A model generated the notes under the pieces. That model made no database searches. It was not told where the DNA came from and was given only the letters and a program-made list of their open reading frames with translations. Positions 34,143-43,342 of a stretch of DNA of 64,000 bases are shown here, in pieces (position 1 is the first letter of the stretch; each line of letters begins with the position of its first letter). This DNA comes from Burkholderiales bacterium (GTDB taxonomy: Bacteria > Pseudomonadota > Gammaproteobacteria > Burkholderiales > Burkholderiaceae_C): NCBI GenBank assembly GCA_016213325.1, contig JACRAY010000026.1, positions 124,001 through 188,000 of the forward strand. The letters run 5' to 3'. The position numbers were made by a program, and so were the translations under genes.

Positions 34143-35347
34143 AGGCGCTGGTGTACGCGGCGCTGTTCGCGGCGGTTTCACTGGCTGCCGGCAGCTTCTA
34201 CGCGTTGCGCGCAGCATTGGCGCCACTGCCCGGTGAATGGTCGGTGCCGCTGACGATAGGACCCCTGCAGGTCGAAGCCGGCGTGCCGTCTCTGTTGCGG
34301 CTGGCCACCTCCAGCTGGGGTGGGCCGCTGTTGCAGGGCCGCGGCTTCGACACGCGCTTCGGCCGCGTCACCTTCGGCTGGAGCGAAGCGCGGCGCGCGC
34401 TGCAGCTGCGCTGCGCACCCTGCACGGTGCAACACCTCACGCTGCCCGAGTTGAACGCCACGGTGCATCGGCAGGGCGAATTGCTGGACGGTGAAGCCTG
34501 GGCGGGCAGCGTGCGCGGTCGCTGGCAGGGCGAGCTGTCACGCGACCGCCTGCTGCTGAAGCTGGAGGTCCCGGCTACCGCGCTGGCTGACGGCTATGCG
34601 CTGTTCGCTGCACAGGTGCCTGAAGTGAAGCAGGGGCACATCGCCGGCACCTTCTCGCTGCAGGTGCGCATCGCGCTTCCCGCTGGTACCCTGCAGGTGG
34701 TGCCGCGCATCGAGGGCTTCGAGGTGAGCGGCCTGGGCACCGAGGCGCTGGCCGGCGCGCGCAGCGCCTGCGGCAAGCGCCGCACGCGACTCACCGCCGA
34801 CCACTGGCTATCGCGCGCCGTGGTCGCCGCCGAAGACCAGCGCTTCTTCGACCATCCGGGTTACGACCTGACGGAACTCGCCGCCTCCTTCGCGCGCAAC
34901 GGCCAGGCGCTGCGCATCGAACGCGGCGGCAGCACGCTCACGCAGCAGGTGGCCAAGCTGCTCATCACGGGCGACGAGCGCACGACGGCGCGCAAGCTGC
35001 GCGAGCTGCTGTATGCGGTGGAGATGGAGCGCACGCTGGGCAAGGCGCGCATCCTGCGGCTGTACCTGGAAAATGCGCCCTGGGGAACCGATGGCCTGTG
35101 CGGCGCGGAGGCCGCGGCGGCGCACTACTACGGCGTGCGCGCCCACGAACTGGCGCCGGCGCAGGCGGCGTGGCTGGCTGCGATGCTGCACAACCCGGCG
35201 CTGGAGGCCGGCCGCCACAACCTGGCGCGCGCCCAGTGGGTGGCGCTGGGCCTGCGGGGCCTGACGCGGGCGAAAAAGCTGCAGCTGGTGGAGGAGATGG
35301 CGGACGCGGCTACTTCTCGTCCTGCGCCGCAGCCCCGCCATCCCTGA
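34139..35347 (+). CDS. GT51 peptidoglycan transglycosylase with long N-terminal extension
   Basis: The 402-residue protein begins with a membrane helix (ALFAAVSLAAGSFYALRAAL). A beta-rich region of about 200 residues without recognised domain follows, and then a GT51 domain: catalytic Glu232 in AAEDQRFFDHPGYD, RGGSTLTQQVAKLL, LRELLYAVEMER and LYLENAPWGTDGLCG. There is no transpeptidase domain. It would polymerise lipid II glycan chains in the periplasm. The start overlaps the EpsI-like gene (ATGA), so it is probably part of the exosortase operon. Confidence 0.88.
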   Translation: MKALVYAALFAAVSLAAGSFYALRAALAPLPGEWSVPLTIGPLQVEAGVPSLLRLATSSWGGPLLQGRGFDTRFGRVTFGWSEARRALQLRCAPCTVQHLTLPELNATVHRQGELLDGEAWAGSVRGRWQGELSRDRLLLKLEVPATALADGYALFAAQVPEVKQGHIAGTFSLQVRIALPAGTLQVVPRIEGFEVSGLGTEALAGARSACGKRRTRLTADHWLSRAVVAAEDQRFFDHPGYDLTELAASFARNGQALRIERGGSTLTQQVAKLLITGDERTTARKLRELLYAVEMERTLGKARILRLYLENAPWGTDGLCGAEAAAAHYYGVRAHELAPAQAAWLAAMLHNPALEAGRHNLARAQWVALGLRGLTRAKKLQLVEEMADAATSRPAPQPRHP

Positions 35348-35654
35348 ACCGCGCGGCCTCTTGCGCCCGCATCTCGGCCAGGTCCTGGATCGTCTGCTGG
35401 CGCATGGTCGCGCGCATCGCGTTGCGGCCTATGGTGGCTACACCGGTACGCGCCCCCGCCTGCCGGAACGCCTCGCGCTGCGCCAGCACCATCGAATCTT
35501 CCAGCACGATGGCCCCGGCACTGCTGCGGTCCTGCGCGGGCAGGGGTGCGGTGTCGGTCATGACGGCCGGCGTCGGCATGGTCTGGGCGAAGGCGGCAGC
35601 ACCGCACACGGCCAGCGCCACGACCGCGGATTGGAGGATGGACGGGTACTTCAT
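35310..35654 (-). CDS. hypothetical secreted protein
   Basis: The 114-residue product has a clear Sec signal peptide (ILQSAVVALAVCGAAAFAQ) and a polar, helical mature part with VLAQREAFRQAGARTG and TMRQQTIQDLAEMRAQEAARF. No known domain is recognised. Its 3' end overlaps the transglycosylase gene by 38 bp, tail to tail. It is divergent from the Spy-like gene. Confidence 0.65.
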   Translation of the reverse strand: MKYPSILQSAVVALAVCGAAAFAQTMPTPAVMTDTAPLPAQDRSSAGAIVLEDSMVLAQREAFRQAGARTGVATIGRNAMRATMRQQTIQDLAEMRAQEAARFRDGGAAAQDEK

Positions 35655-35831
35655 GGTGTATCCATGGTCTGCCGCTGCGGCCGGGCAGGCTGTGGCCGCG
35701 CAGGCCCAATTACTGTAGGAGCGAGCCGACCGGTGTGGGACCCAGCTTTACCGGCCAGCAACCCTGCAGGTATGGCGCCGAAACACAGCCGCAGCAGACT
35801 GGCATGGCTCGCACCTGGAAAGGAAGAACTC

Positions 35832-36392
35832 ATGAACACCAACTACCGCCACCTCGCCGCCGCCGTGCTGCTCGCCGGCATCGGCCTGACCGCCGCCGCC
35901 CAGGCGCCCCAACCCGCCACCGTCGCCCCCGGGGGCCCGCCCCCGCACATGCGTGACGGCGGCCCGCGCGGCCCCATGGCCCACCCCGGTGGCGACATGC
36001 GCGAACGCATGGGCCGCCACATGGCAGACCGCATGGCCGGCCGCATGGCACAGCTGAAGCAGCAACTGGCCATCACGCCGCAGCAGGAAGGCGCCTGGAA
36101 CAACTGGCTCAACGCCGTCAGGCCCCAGCAGCGCAACCGCATGGAGCGGCCGAACATGGTGCAGTTCGCGCGCATGACCACCCCCGAGCGCATCGATCGC
36201 ATCAAGCAGCTGCGCGCCCAGCGCGCGCAGCAGATGGACCAGCGGCTCGACGCCACCCGGGGTTTCTACTCGACGCTCAACGCGCAGCAGCAGCGCGTGT
36301 TCGACGAGCAGAGCATGGCCCTGCTGAAGGGCGGGCGCGGCATGCGCGGCGGCCGCCACGGCGGCGGCCAGCACGGCCCGTACGCCCGCTGA
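35832..36392 (+). CDS. Spy/CpxP-like periplasmic protein
   Basis: The 186-residue protein has a signal peptide (AAAVLLAGIGLTAAAQA), a proline/glycine/methionine-rich region (residues 25-65) and a helical core with LAITPQQEGAWNNWLNAV and TLNAQQQRVFDEQ, the LTxxQ-type repeats of Spy and CpxP. These are periplasmic chaperones of the envelope stress response. RBS AAAGGAAGAACTC precedes the start. The histidine/methionine content might also bind metal. Confidence 0.85.
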   Translation: MNTNYRHLAAAVLLAGIGLTAAAQAPQPATVAPGGPPPHMRDGGPRGPMAHPGGDMRERMGRHMADRMAGRMAQLKQQLAITPQQEGAWNNWLNAVRPQQRNRMERPNMVQFARMTTPERIDRIKQLRAQRAQQMDQRLDATRGFYSTLNAQQQRVFDEQSMALLKGGRGMRGGRHGGGQHGPYAR

Positions 36393-36396
36393 AGGG

Positions 36397-36945
36397 TCAG
36401 AACCTGCGGCCGTAGCGCAGCTGCAGGAACTCGATGCCGGGGTTGGGCTTCCTGATCCCGGCGTTCGAGTAGTGCACCAGCCGCAAGCCGAATTCGTGCT
36501 CGCGGTTGGCGCCGAAGCTGTAGCCCACACCCAGCATGTCGTGGAAGTTCCACGACGTGCTGAACTGCTTGTTGGGCGTGTGGTAGACCCTGTCCATCCA
36601 CGACACGCCGATGCCCGCTTCCATGAACCAGTCGGAGCGCCCCGCATCGAAGCGCAAGCGGAACACCGGCAGCAGGCCGAGCTGCACCACCGATTGCGAG
36701 CCGCCGCCAATGGCGTCGGCGCGCCACAGGCTGGCATAGCCCTCGGTCTGGCCGGTCACCTCGGTTCCCACCAGGCTGCTTTTCCACGCCCAGGGCCACG
36801 CCGCGCCGACGGTGGCGCTCACCGTGCCGTGTTCGGACAGCCCGAACTGGGCGTACAGGGTGGCCGGGCTCAGCCCCTGCTGGGCTTGCGCGAGGAAGGG
36901 CAGCGCGGCCAGGGCAGCCGCGGTCAGGCAATACAGTTTCTTCAT
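36397..36945 (-). CDS. pagL: lipid A 3-O-deacylase PagL
   Basis: The 182-residue outer-membrane barrel protein has a signal peptide ending AQA. Catalytic residues are His158 and Ser160 in LVHYSNAGIRKPNPG, and Glu172 in GIEFLQLRYG. The His-x-Ser and 12-residue Ser-Glu spacing is the same as in Pseudomonas PagL. It removes the 3-O acyl chain from lipid A. It is divergent from the ybhP-clsB-ybhN group. Confidence 0.9.
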   Translation of the reverse strand: MKKLYCLTAAALAALPFLAQAQQGLSPATLYAQFGLSEHGTVSATVGAAWPWAWKSSLVGTEVTGQTEGYASLWRADAIGGGSQSVVQLGLLPVFRLRFDAGRSDWFMEAGIGVSWMDRVYHTPNKQFSTSWNFHDMLGVGYSFGANREHEFGLRLVHYSNAGIRKPNPGIEFLQLRYGRRF

Positions 36946-37061
36946 GGGCTTGTGGTCGGGCTGATGGCCCCGAGTTTCACCGAATTCTGGCGTGCTGTCC
37001 CGGCACCACGACACCGCACCGTCCTACACCGCTGCCGCGAGCTGGGCAATAAGAATCGCCC

Positions 37062-37832
37062 ATGAGCGAACACGCCGCCTCGGCCCCGCCGATCACCGTC
37101 ATGACGGTCAACATCCACAAGGGCTTCACCAGCTTCAACCGCAAGTTCATCCTGCCGGAGCTGCGCGACGCCGTGCGGCAGGTGGGCGCCGACGTGGTGT
37201 TCCTGCAGGAGGTGCTGGGCACGCACGACGAGCACGGCAAGAAGTGGAGCGAAAGCTGGCCCGAGGCGCCGCACTACGAGTTCCTGGCCGACAGCATCTG
37301 GCCGCAGTTCGCGTACGGCCGCAACATGGTCTATCCGAAGGGCCACCACGGCAACGCGATCATGTCCAAGTTCCCGATCGTGCATTACCAGAACCACGAC
37401 GTGTCGATCGCCGGCCCGGAAAAGCGCGGCCTGCTGCACTGCGTGCTGCGCGTACCCGGCCAGACGCTGGACATCCACGCCATCTGCGTGCACCTGGGCC
37501 TGGCCGAAAGCCACCGGCAGCAGCAGCTGGAGCTGCTGTGCGCCATGGTGCGCAGCGAGGTGCCCGACAACGCGCCGCTGGTGGTGGCGGGCGACTTCAA
37601 CGACTGGCGCCGGCGCGCGCACGACTTCCTGTGGACTGAGGTGGGCCTGCGCGAGATCTTCGTCACGGCGTACGGCGAGTCGGCCAAGACCTTCCCGGCG
37701 CGCTTCCCCATCCTGTCGCTGGACCGCATCTACGTGCGCAATTGCTCCGTGCACCTGCCGGTGGTGCTGCCGCGCAAGCCTTGGGCGCACCTGTCCGACC
37801 ACGCGCCGCTGGCGGCGGAAATCCACGTATGA
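37062..37832 (+). CDS. endonuclease/exonuclease/phosphatase family protein (YbhP-like)
   Basis: The 256-residue metal-dependent phosphohydrolase has [23 protein letters not shown] with the metal-binding Glu, [14 protein letters not shown] and the terminal [10 protein letters not shown]. The order of this gene, clsB and a YbhN-like gene matches the E. coli ybhP-clsB-ybhN group, where the role of YbhP is unclear. It overlaps clsB by 4 bp. The octamer GTCCTACA lies exactly 33 nt before the start. Confidence 0.9.
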   Translation: MSEHAASAPPITVMTVNIHKGFTSFNRKFILPELRDAVRQVGADVVFLQEVLGTHDEHGKKWSESWPEAPHYEFLADSIWPQFAYGRNMVYPKGHHGNAIMSKFPIVHYQNHDVSIAGPEKRGLLHCVLRVPGQTLDIHAICVHLGLAESHRQQQLELLCAMVRSEVPDNAPLVVAGDFNDWRRRAHDFLWTEVGLREIFVTAYGESAKTFPARFPILSLDRIYVRNCSVHLPVVLPRKPWAHLSDHAPLAAEIHV

Positions 37833-39061
37833 ACGGCCGTTGGATCGAAGGCAATGCCATCAGCCTGCTGGAAAACGGCGAGGCGTTCTTCCCGCGCGTG
37901 TTCGCCTGCATCGCCAATGCGCAGCGCGAGGTGGTGCTGGAAACCTTCATCCTGTTCGAGGACCATGTCGGCCTGCAGCTGCACGAGGCGCTGGTTGCCG
38001 CCGCGCGCCGCGGCGTGCAGGTGGACGTGACCATCGACGGCTGGGGCTCGCCCGACCTGTCGGAGCGCTTTCTTTCCACGCTGGCGGCCGAAGGCGTGCG
38101 CGTGCACGTGTTCGACCCGGGCCCGCGGCCGTTCGGCTGGCGGCCCAAGCTGCTGCGCCGCATGCACCGCAAGATCGTGGTGGTCGACGGGCAGGTGGCT
38201 TTCGTCGGCGGCATCAACTACTCGGCCGACCACCTGCAGGACTTCGGGCCGCAGGCCAAGCAGGACTACTCGGTGGAAATCCGCGGCCCGCTGGTCGCCG
38301 AGATCCACCGCTTCTGCCACGGCGCGCTGGCCGAAGGGCAGCGGCACCAGCGCCGGCAGCGCCGGTGGTGGCGCTGGCGCAAGCAGCTGCGCGCCGCGCC
38401 CGAGCAACTGCCGCGCGCCGGCAGTGCCGCCGCGATGCTGGTGGTGCGCGACAACCACCAGCACCGCAACGACATCGAAGACCACTACCGCCACGCGATC
38501 CGCAGCGCGAAGGAGCGCATCTACATTGCCAACGCCTACTTCTTCCCGGGCTATCGCCTCATCAGCGAACTCAGGCGCGCCGCCCGGCGTGGCGTCGACG
38601 TGCGCCTGATCCTGCAGGGCGAGCCCGACATGGCCATCGTGAAGGCCGCCGGCAGCATGCTGTACCACCACCTGTTGCGCGCCGGCGTGCGCATCTTCGA
38701 GTACTGCAAGCGCCCGCTGCACGGCAAGGTGGCACTGGCCGACGACGACTGGGCCACTGTCGGCTCCAGCAACCTCGACCCCCTGAGCCTGGCACTCAAC
38801 CTGGAAGCCAACGTCGTCATCCGCGACCGCGCCTTCAACCGGGAACTGGCGGCCAACCTGCAGCACCTGATGTGCGAGACCTGCAACGAGGTGACGCTGG
38901 ACCAGCTGGGCGACGAGCGCGGCTGGACGCTGGCGCGCAGCGTGATCGCCTATCACTTCGCGCGCCACTACCCGAGCTGGGCCACCTGGCTGCCGCAGCA
39001 CGTGCCGCGGCTGTTGCCGGCCTCCCTGTCGCTGGTGACGGCATGCGCCGAGAAGAAATGA
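37829..39061 (+). CDS. clsB: cardiolipin synthase B
   Basis: The 410-residue phospholipase D-family enzyme has two HKD motifs: [20 protein letters not shown] around residue 112 and [20 protein letters not shown] around residue 295. No N-terminal membrane helices are present, as in ClsB. It makes cardiolipin or phosphatidylglycerol by transphosphatidylation. The basic stretch [11 protein letters not shown] between the domains probably touches the membrane. It overlaps both neighbours by 4 bp. Confidence 0.93.
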   Translation: MNGRWIEGNAISLLENGEAFFPRVFACIANAQREVVLETFILFEDHVGLQLHEALVAAARRGVQVDVTIDGWGSPDLSERFLSTLAAEGVRVHVFDPGPRPFGWRPKLLRRMHRKIVVVDGQVAFVGGINYSADHLQDFGPQAKQDYSVEIRGPLVAEIHRFCHGALAEGQRHQRRQRRWWRWRKQLRAAPEQLPRAGSAAAMLVVRDNHQHRNDIEDHYRHAIRSAKERIYIANAYFFPGYRLISELRRAARRGVDVRLILQGEPDMAIVKAAGSMLYHHLLRAGVRIFEYCKRPLHGKVALADDDWATVGSSNLDPLSLALNLEANVVIRDRAFNRELAANLQHLMCETCNEVTLDQLGDERGWTLARSVIAYHFARHYPSWATWLPQHVPRLLPASLSLVTACAEKK

Positions 39062-40068
39062 CCGCGCCCAGCCTGCCGCGCACGGGCATGCGCAGTATCC
39101 GGCCCGCCGGCGGGCGCAAGCCCTGGTGGCCGTGGCTCAAGCGCGGCGTGGTGCTCGGCTTCGCGCTGCTGGTCATCGTGCTGATGGCGCGCTTCGCGCA
39201 GCGCATCGACTGGAACGAGGTGTGGCATACGCTGGTCAACCTGCCGCCGGCGGTGCTGCTGGCCACCGGCCTGTTCGCCGCCGCCAGCCACCTGCTTTAC
39301 AGCTGCTACGACCTGGTGGGGCGCCACTACACCGGCCACCAGCTGCGCACGCGCGACGTGATCCAGGTGGCGCTGGTCAGCTACGCCTTCAACCTCAACT
39401 TCGGCTCCACGGTGGGCGGCATCGGCTTTCGGCTGCGGCTGTACTCGCGCCTCGGCCTGCACTATGCGCAGATCGTGCGCGTGCTCACGCTCAGCATGCT
39501 GACCAACTGGCTGGGTTACCTGCTGCTGGCGGGTGCGGTGTTCGCGCTGTCGCCGCTGGACTTGCCGCCGGCGTGGAAGCTCGATGGGGACGGGCTCAGC
39601 CTGGTCGGCGTCGGGCTGGTGGCGCTCGCGGTGGCGTACCTCGTGCTGTGCGCCCGGGCCACGCTGCGCAGCTTCAAGATTCGCGGCCACGAAGTGATCC
39701 TGCCGCCCTGGCGCACGGCACTGGTGCAGCTAGCCCTGTCGTGCGCCAACTGGATGGCGGTGGCTGCGGCGATCTACACCGTGCTGCAGGGTCAGGTGTC
39801 CTACTTCACCGTGCTCAGCGTCTTCCTGCTGGCGGCCATGGCCGGCCTGGTGGTGCGCGTGCCGGGTGGCCTGGGCGTGCTGGAGGCCGTGTTCCTTGCA
39901 CTGCTGTCGCATCGCCTGCCCGAGGGCCAGCTGCTCGGCGCGCTGCTCGGCTATCGCGCGCTCTACTACATGGTGCCGCTGGCCATCGCATCGCTGCTCT
40001 ACCTTCGCATGGAGCTGGCAGCGCGGCGCTTACAGAAAGAAACGCCGGCCGCGCCGCACGCACCGTGA
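39058..40068 (+). CDS. YbhN-like lysylphosphatidylglycerol synthase TM region protein
   Basis: The 336-residue membrane protein with about eight helices has the UPF0104/LPG_synthase_TM features SYAFNLNFGSTVGGIGFRLR and VRVPGGLGVLEAVFLALL. These proteins are proposed lipid flippases or transporters. The overlap with clsB suggests a role in moving or balancing a clsB product. The start ATG overlaps the clsB stop (ATGA). Confidence 0.88.
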   Translation: MTAPSLPRTGMRSIRPAGGRKPWWPWLKRGVVLGFALLVIVLMARFAQRIDWNEVWHTLVNLPPAVLLATGLFAAASHLLYSCYDLVGRHYTGHQLRTRDVIQVALVSYAFNLNFGSTVGGIGFRLRLYSRLGLHYAQIVRVLTLSMLTNWLGYLLLAGAVFALSPLDLPPAWKLDGDGLSLVGVGLVALAVAYLVLCARATLRSFKIRGHEVILPPWRTALVQLALSCANWMAVAAAIYTVLQGQVSYFTVLSVFLLAAMAGLVVRVPGGLGVLEAVFLALLSHRLPEGQLLGALLGYRALYYMVPLAIASLLYLRMELAARRLQKETPAAPHAP

Positions 40069-40109
40069 AGGCGGGGGACAATGAAAGCTGCCCTGTTCTT
40101 GGACCGCTG

Positions 40110-40787
40110 ATGGAAGCCCGGCTTGCCAGTCCCACCGACATCGTGGGCTTCCGGTCGGAGGCCCGCAACCTGCTGGCGCACAAGATCCCGCCGGAGGACG
40201 TGACGTGGACCGCCCCGCCCGACATGGACTGCCTGCTGTCGTCGACCCTTGCAGCCCAGCAAGTGCGTCCCCCGCCGGCGGCCCGAGCCGCCACCGCCAT
40301 CGTCCCCGCCTCCTTCGTGCGCCTGTGCGAGTACGTGGTCAAGCACCGCGACGCCGACCGCTTCTCCCTGCTCTATCGCCTGCTGTGGCGCCTGGTGCAC
40401 GAGCCGCACTTGCGGCACGATGCCACCGACGGCGACATGACCCGCGCCCAGCACATGGCGCACGCGGTGCGCCGCGACATCCACAAGGTCAAGATGCACC
40501 TGCGCTTTCGCGAAGTGCACGACCCCGAACGGCCCGGCAGCCCGGTCCTGATGGCGTGGTGCGAGCCTGCCCATCACGTGCTGGAAGCCGTGGCGCCGTG
40601 GTTCACCAAACGTTGTTCCGGCACGCGCTGGGCACTGATGACGCCGCAGGGCAGCATCTATTCGGACGGCCACCGGGTGCGCTACGCGCTGGCGAGCGGC
40701 GGTCCACCCCTGTCGGCTGCCATGCCCGACGCCGACTGGCTGGAGCGCTGGCACCAGCTGATCGCGAATGGACACGCCACCGCGTGA
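40110..40787 (+). CDS. DUF4130 (TIGR03915-type) putative DNA repair protein
   Basis: The 225-residue protein has VPASFVRLCEYVVKHRDADR, SLLYRLLWRLVHEP and HAVRRDIHKVKMHLRFREV, the core of the TIGR03915/DUF4130 family linked to DNA repair. The C-terminus includes VAPWFTKRCSGTRWALMTP. In many bacteria this domain is fused to UdgX in one polypeptide; here the two are separate genes overlapping by 20 bp in different frames. The start at 40110 is the best ATG; the beginning ASPTDIVGFRSEARNLLA is family-like. Confidence 0.85.
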   Translation: MEARLASPTDIVGFRSEARNLLAHKIPPEDVTWTAPPDMDCLLSSTLAAQQVRPPPAARAATAIVPASFVRLCEYVVKHRDADRFSLLYRLLWRLVHEPHLRHDATDGDMTRAQHMAHAVRRDIHKVKMHLRFREVHDPERPGSPVLMAWCEPAHHVLEAVAPWFTKRCSGTRWALMTPQGSIYSDGHRVRYALASGGPPLSAAMPDADWLERWHQLIANGHATA

Positions 40788-41373
40788 CCGCCCCCGCTCG
40801 CTTGCGCAACTGAAGGCCGCCACCATGGCGTGCCGCGAATGCCCCATCGGGCAGTACGCGACGCAGTCGGTGGTGGGCCAAGGCAAGCTCAAGCCCCGCC
40901 TGATGCTGGTGGGCGAACAGCCCGGCGACCAGGAAGACCTGCAGGGTCACCCCTTCGTCGGCCCCGCCGGCCGCTTGCTGGCCCGCGCGCTGGCGCAGGC
41001 GGGCATTGCGCCCGAAGACACGTTCGTGTCGAACGCGGTCAAGCACTTCAAGTTCGAGCTGCGCGGCAAGCGGCGCATCCACAAGAGCCCGACCCAGCGC
41101 GAGGCGGCGGCGTGCCTGCACTGGCTGGAAGACGAGATCCGGCTGGTGAAGCCGCGCGCACTGGTGGCGCTGGGCGCGACGGCAGCGCGCTCGCTGCTGG
41201 GCCGCGCGGTGCCGGTGATGCTCTTGCGCGGCCAGTGGCTGGCGCGCGAGGACGGCTTGCGCGTGTTGGTGACGCTGCATCCGTCGGCACTGCTGCGCGT
41301 GCGCGAAGAGCGCGAGGCGGCTTTCGAGGCGTACGTGCGGGACCTGGCGCAGGCCGCCTTGCCGCCGGCCTGA
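40768..41373 (+). CDS. udgX: UdgX-type uracil-DNA binding/cross-linking protein
   Basis: The 201-residue family 4-like uracil-DNA glycosylase has four-cysteine iron-sulfur elements (CRECPIG), GEQPGDQEDLQGHPFVGPAGR and the UdgX loop KRRIHKSP, whose His105 matches the histidine that forms a covalent bond with the abasic sugar. VTLHPSALLR is the C-terminal motif. The loop separates UdgX from ordinary family 4 enzymes. It overlaps the DUF4130-type gene by 20 bp. Confidence 0.92.
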   Translation: MDTPPRDRPRSLAQLKAATMACRECPIGQYATQSVVGQGKLKPRLMLVGEQPGDQEDLQGHPFVGPAGRLLARALAQAGIAPEDTFVSNAVKHFKFELRGKRRIHKSPTQREAAACLHWLEDEIRLVKPRALVALGATAARSLLGRAVPVMLLRGQWLAREDGLRVLVTLHPSALLRVREEREAAFEAYVRDLAQAALPPA

Positions 41374-41384
41374 CCGAAGGGCGC

Positions 41385-41744
41385 TCAGCGCGCCGCGCGC
41401 GCCATCTGCCGGGCTTCCATCGGCGTCGTGTCGGGCTCCACGCGTTTGGGCAGGATGCGGTCGTTGTCGTCGAACATCGCCACCGCCACTTCTTCCTGCT
41501 CGGCTTCGCGGATGATGCGAGGCTTGCGCAGGTTCATGCCGGTGGCTTCACTGCCCTGCAACCCGATGCCGCCTTGCGCCACCCCGGCCTGCGCGCCCAG
41601 GCCGCCTTGCGCGCCGGCAATGTAGGGCCGCCCTTCATACATGGCCGCAGAACCCATGCTCATCTGCCCGGCCGCTTCGAACGCGATCACCGCGAGCAGG
41701 GCGGCAAGCCCGACGGCGATCCAGTGCGTAGGGTGATGGATCAT
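41385..41744 (-). CDS. hypothetical protein with N-terminal membrane segment
   Basis: The 119-residue protein has a hydrophobic segment (HWIAVGLAALLAVIAFEAAG) that could be a signal or anchor. A glycine/alanine/methionine-rich middle and a charged C-terminus (REAEQEEVAVAMFDDNDRILP) follow. No domain recognised. It is divergent from minC. The octamer GTCCTACA lies exactly 33 nt before its start. Confidence 0.65.
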   Translation of the reverse strand: MIHHPTHWIAVGLAALLAVIAFEAAGQMSMGSAAMYEGRPYIAGAQGGLGAQAGVAQGGIGLQGSEATGMNLRKPRIIREAEQEEVAVAMFDDNDRILPKRVEPDTTPMEARQMARAAR

Positions 41745-41852
41745 GGTTGCAGTTTGGTACGGCGCCGCCTTGCTTGCTGTAGGACACCGGCTGCAACGGG
41801 CCTGTTACGCGGCGCTGCTAAGATTCGCCGCTTTTCCGAAGGGACCCTTCTC

Positions 41853-42530
41853 ATCGCCACGTTCGAGATCAAGAGCGCCCAGCTGCCTTTGGTGGCGCTG
41901 CTGTTGAAAACCGCCGACCTCGAGGCGCTGGCACAGGACATGCAGGCACGCTTCGGCGACATGCCTGAGTTCTTCGACCACGACCCGCTGGTGATCGACC
42001 TGTCGCAGCTAGGGGAGGCGGTGCCCGAGTTCGGTGCGCTGCTCACGCTGCTGAAGCGGCACAAGGTGCTGCCGGTTGCGGTGAAGGGAGGCAGCCAAGA
42101 GCAGATGCAGGCGGCGATGGCTGCCGGCCTGGCCAACGGCGAAGACGCCCGCATGGCTGCATGGATTGCGGCCCGCAATGACAAGGCGGAGCCGCCTAAG
42201 AACGCGCTGGTCGTCGAGAAGCCCCTCAGGTCGGGGCAGCAGGTCTACGCCAAGGGGCGCGACCTGGTCGTGCTCTCGATGGTCAACGCCGGCGCCGAAG
42301 TCATCGCCGACGGCAGCATCCACGTGTACGCACCGCTGCGCGGCAAGGCGATTGCCGGCGCCAAGGGCAACGAAGAAGCCCGCATCCTCACCACCTGCCT
42401 CGAGGCAGAACTCGTCTCCATTGCCGGCGTCTACCGCACCAGCGAAGTGCCTTTGCCTCCCGAGCTGCGGGGCAGGGGCGCACAGGTGCGTTTGGTCGAC
42501 GACCGGCTCCACATGAACGCACTTACATGA
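41853..42530 (+). CDS. minC: septum site-determining protein MinC (start uncertain)
   Basis: Family sequence begins at [20 protein letters not shown], giving about 225 residues. The N-terminal FtsZ-inhibiting domain is followed by a linker, and the C-terminal MinD-binding beta-helix has [21 protein letters not shown] and [17 protein letters not shown]. There is no in-frame ATG, GTG or TTG near that point; candidates are non-standard ATT or ATC codons (41823, 41853), a TTG at 41754 or an ATG at 41736 inside the opposite gene. AAGGGA at 41839-41844 could serve a start at 41853. It begins the minCDE operon and overlaps minD by 4 bp. Confidence 0.9.
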   Translation: MATFEIKSAQLPLVALLLKTADLEALAQDMQARFGDMPEFFDHDPLVIDLSQLGEAVPEFGALLTLLKRHKVLPVAVKGGSQEQMQAAMAAGLANGEDARMAAWIAARNDKAEPPKNALVVEKPLRSGQQVYAKGRDLVVLSMVNAGAEVIADGSIHVYAPLRGKAIAGAKGNEEARILTTCLEAELVSIAGVYRTSEVPLPPELRGRGAQVRLVDDRLHMNALT

Positions 42531-43342
42531 CCCGAATCATCGTCATCACATCCGGCAAGGGCGGGGTCGGCAAGACCACCACCTCGGCCTCTTTCGCATC
42601 GGGCCTCGCGCTGCGCGGCCACAAGACGGCCGTCATCGACTTCGACGTGGGCCTGCGCAACCTGGACCTCATCATGGGCTGCGAGCGGCGCGTGGTGTAC
42701 GACTTCGTCAACGTGATCCACGGCGAGGCCACGCTCAACCAGGCGCTCATCAAGGACAAGCACAACGAGCACCTGTACGTGCTGGCCGCCTCGCAGACGC
42801 GCGACAAGGAGGCGCTCACCAAGGACGGCGTCGAGCGCGTGCTGAAGGAGCTGGCCGGCATGGGCTTCGCGTACATCGTGTGCGACTCGCCGGCCGGCAT
42901 CGAGACCGGCGCACTGATGGCGATGCACTTCGCCGACGAGGCCGTGGTGGTCACCAACCCCGAGGTATCGTCGGTGCGCGACTCGGACCGCATCCTGGGC
43001 ATGCTGGCCAGCAAGACCAAGCGCGCCATCGAGGGCAAGGAGCCGGTGAAGGAGCACCTGCTGATCACGCGCTACAACCCGAACCGTGTCGACCAGGGGC
43101 AGATGCTGTCGCTGGGCGACATCGAGGACATCCTGCGCATCAAGCTGCTGGGCGTGGTGCCCGAAAGCGACTCGGTACTGCAGGCCAGCAACCAGGGCAC
43201 GCCCGCGGTGCACCTGAAGGGCAGCGACGTGTCGGAGGCCTACCTCGACGTGGTGGCGCGCTTCCTGGGCGAAGACAAGCCGCTGCGCTTTGTCGATGCG
43301 CAGAAGGCCGGCTTCCTCAAGCGCCTGTTCGGGGGGCGGTGA
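42527..43342 (+). CDS. minD: septum site-determining ATPase MinD
   Basis: The 271-residue ATPase has the deviant Walker [39 protein letters not shown] and a C-terminal amphipathic helix ([10 protein letters not shown]) that binds membrane. It recruits MinC and oscillates with MinE to place the division septum. It starts within the last codons of minC and ends one base into minE. Confidence 0.98.
   Translation: MTRIIVITSGKGGVGKTTTSASFASGLALRGHKTAVIDFDVGLRNLDLIMGCERRVVYDFVNVIHGEATLNQALIKDKHNEHLYVLAASQTRDKEALTKDGVERVLKELAGMGFAYIVCDSPAGIETGALMAMHFADEAVVVTNPEVSSVRDSDRILGMLASKTKRAIEGKEPVKEHLLITRYNPNRVDQGQMLSLGDIEDILRIKLLGVVPESDSVLQASNQGTPAVHLKGSDVSEAYLDVVARFLGEDKPLRFVDAQKAGFLKRLFGGR

Noticed and set aside
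37840..40068. Open plus-strand frame of 742 codons through clsB into the YbhN-like gene
   Set aside because: The first part is an off-frame reading of clsB; the YbhN-like protein starts at 39058.
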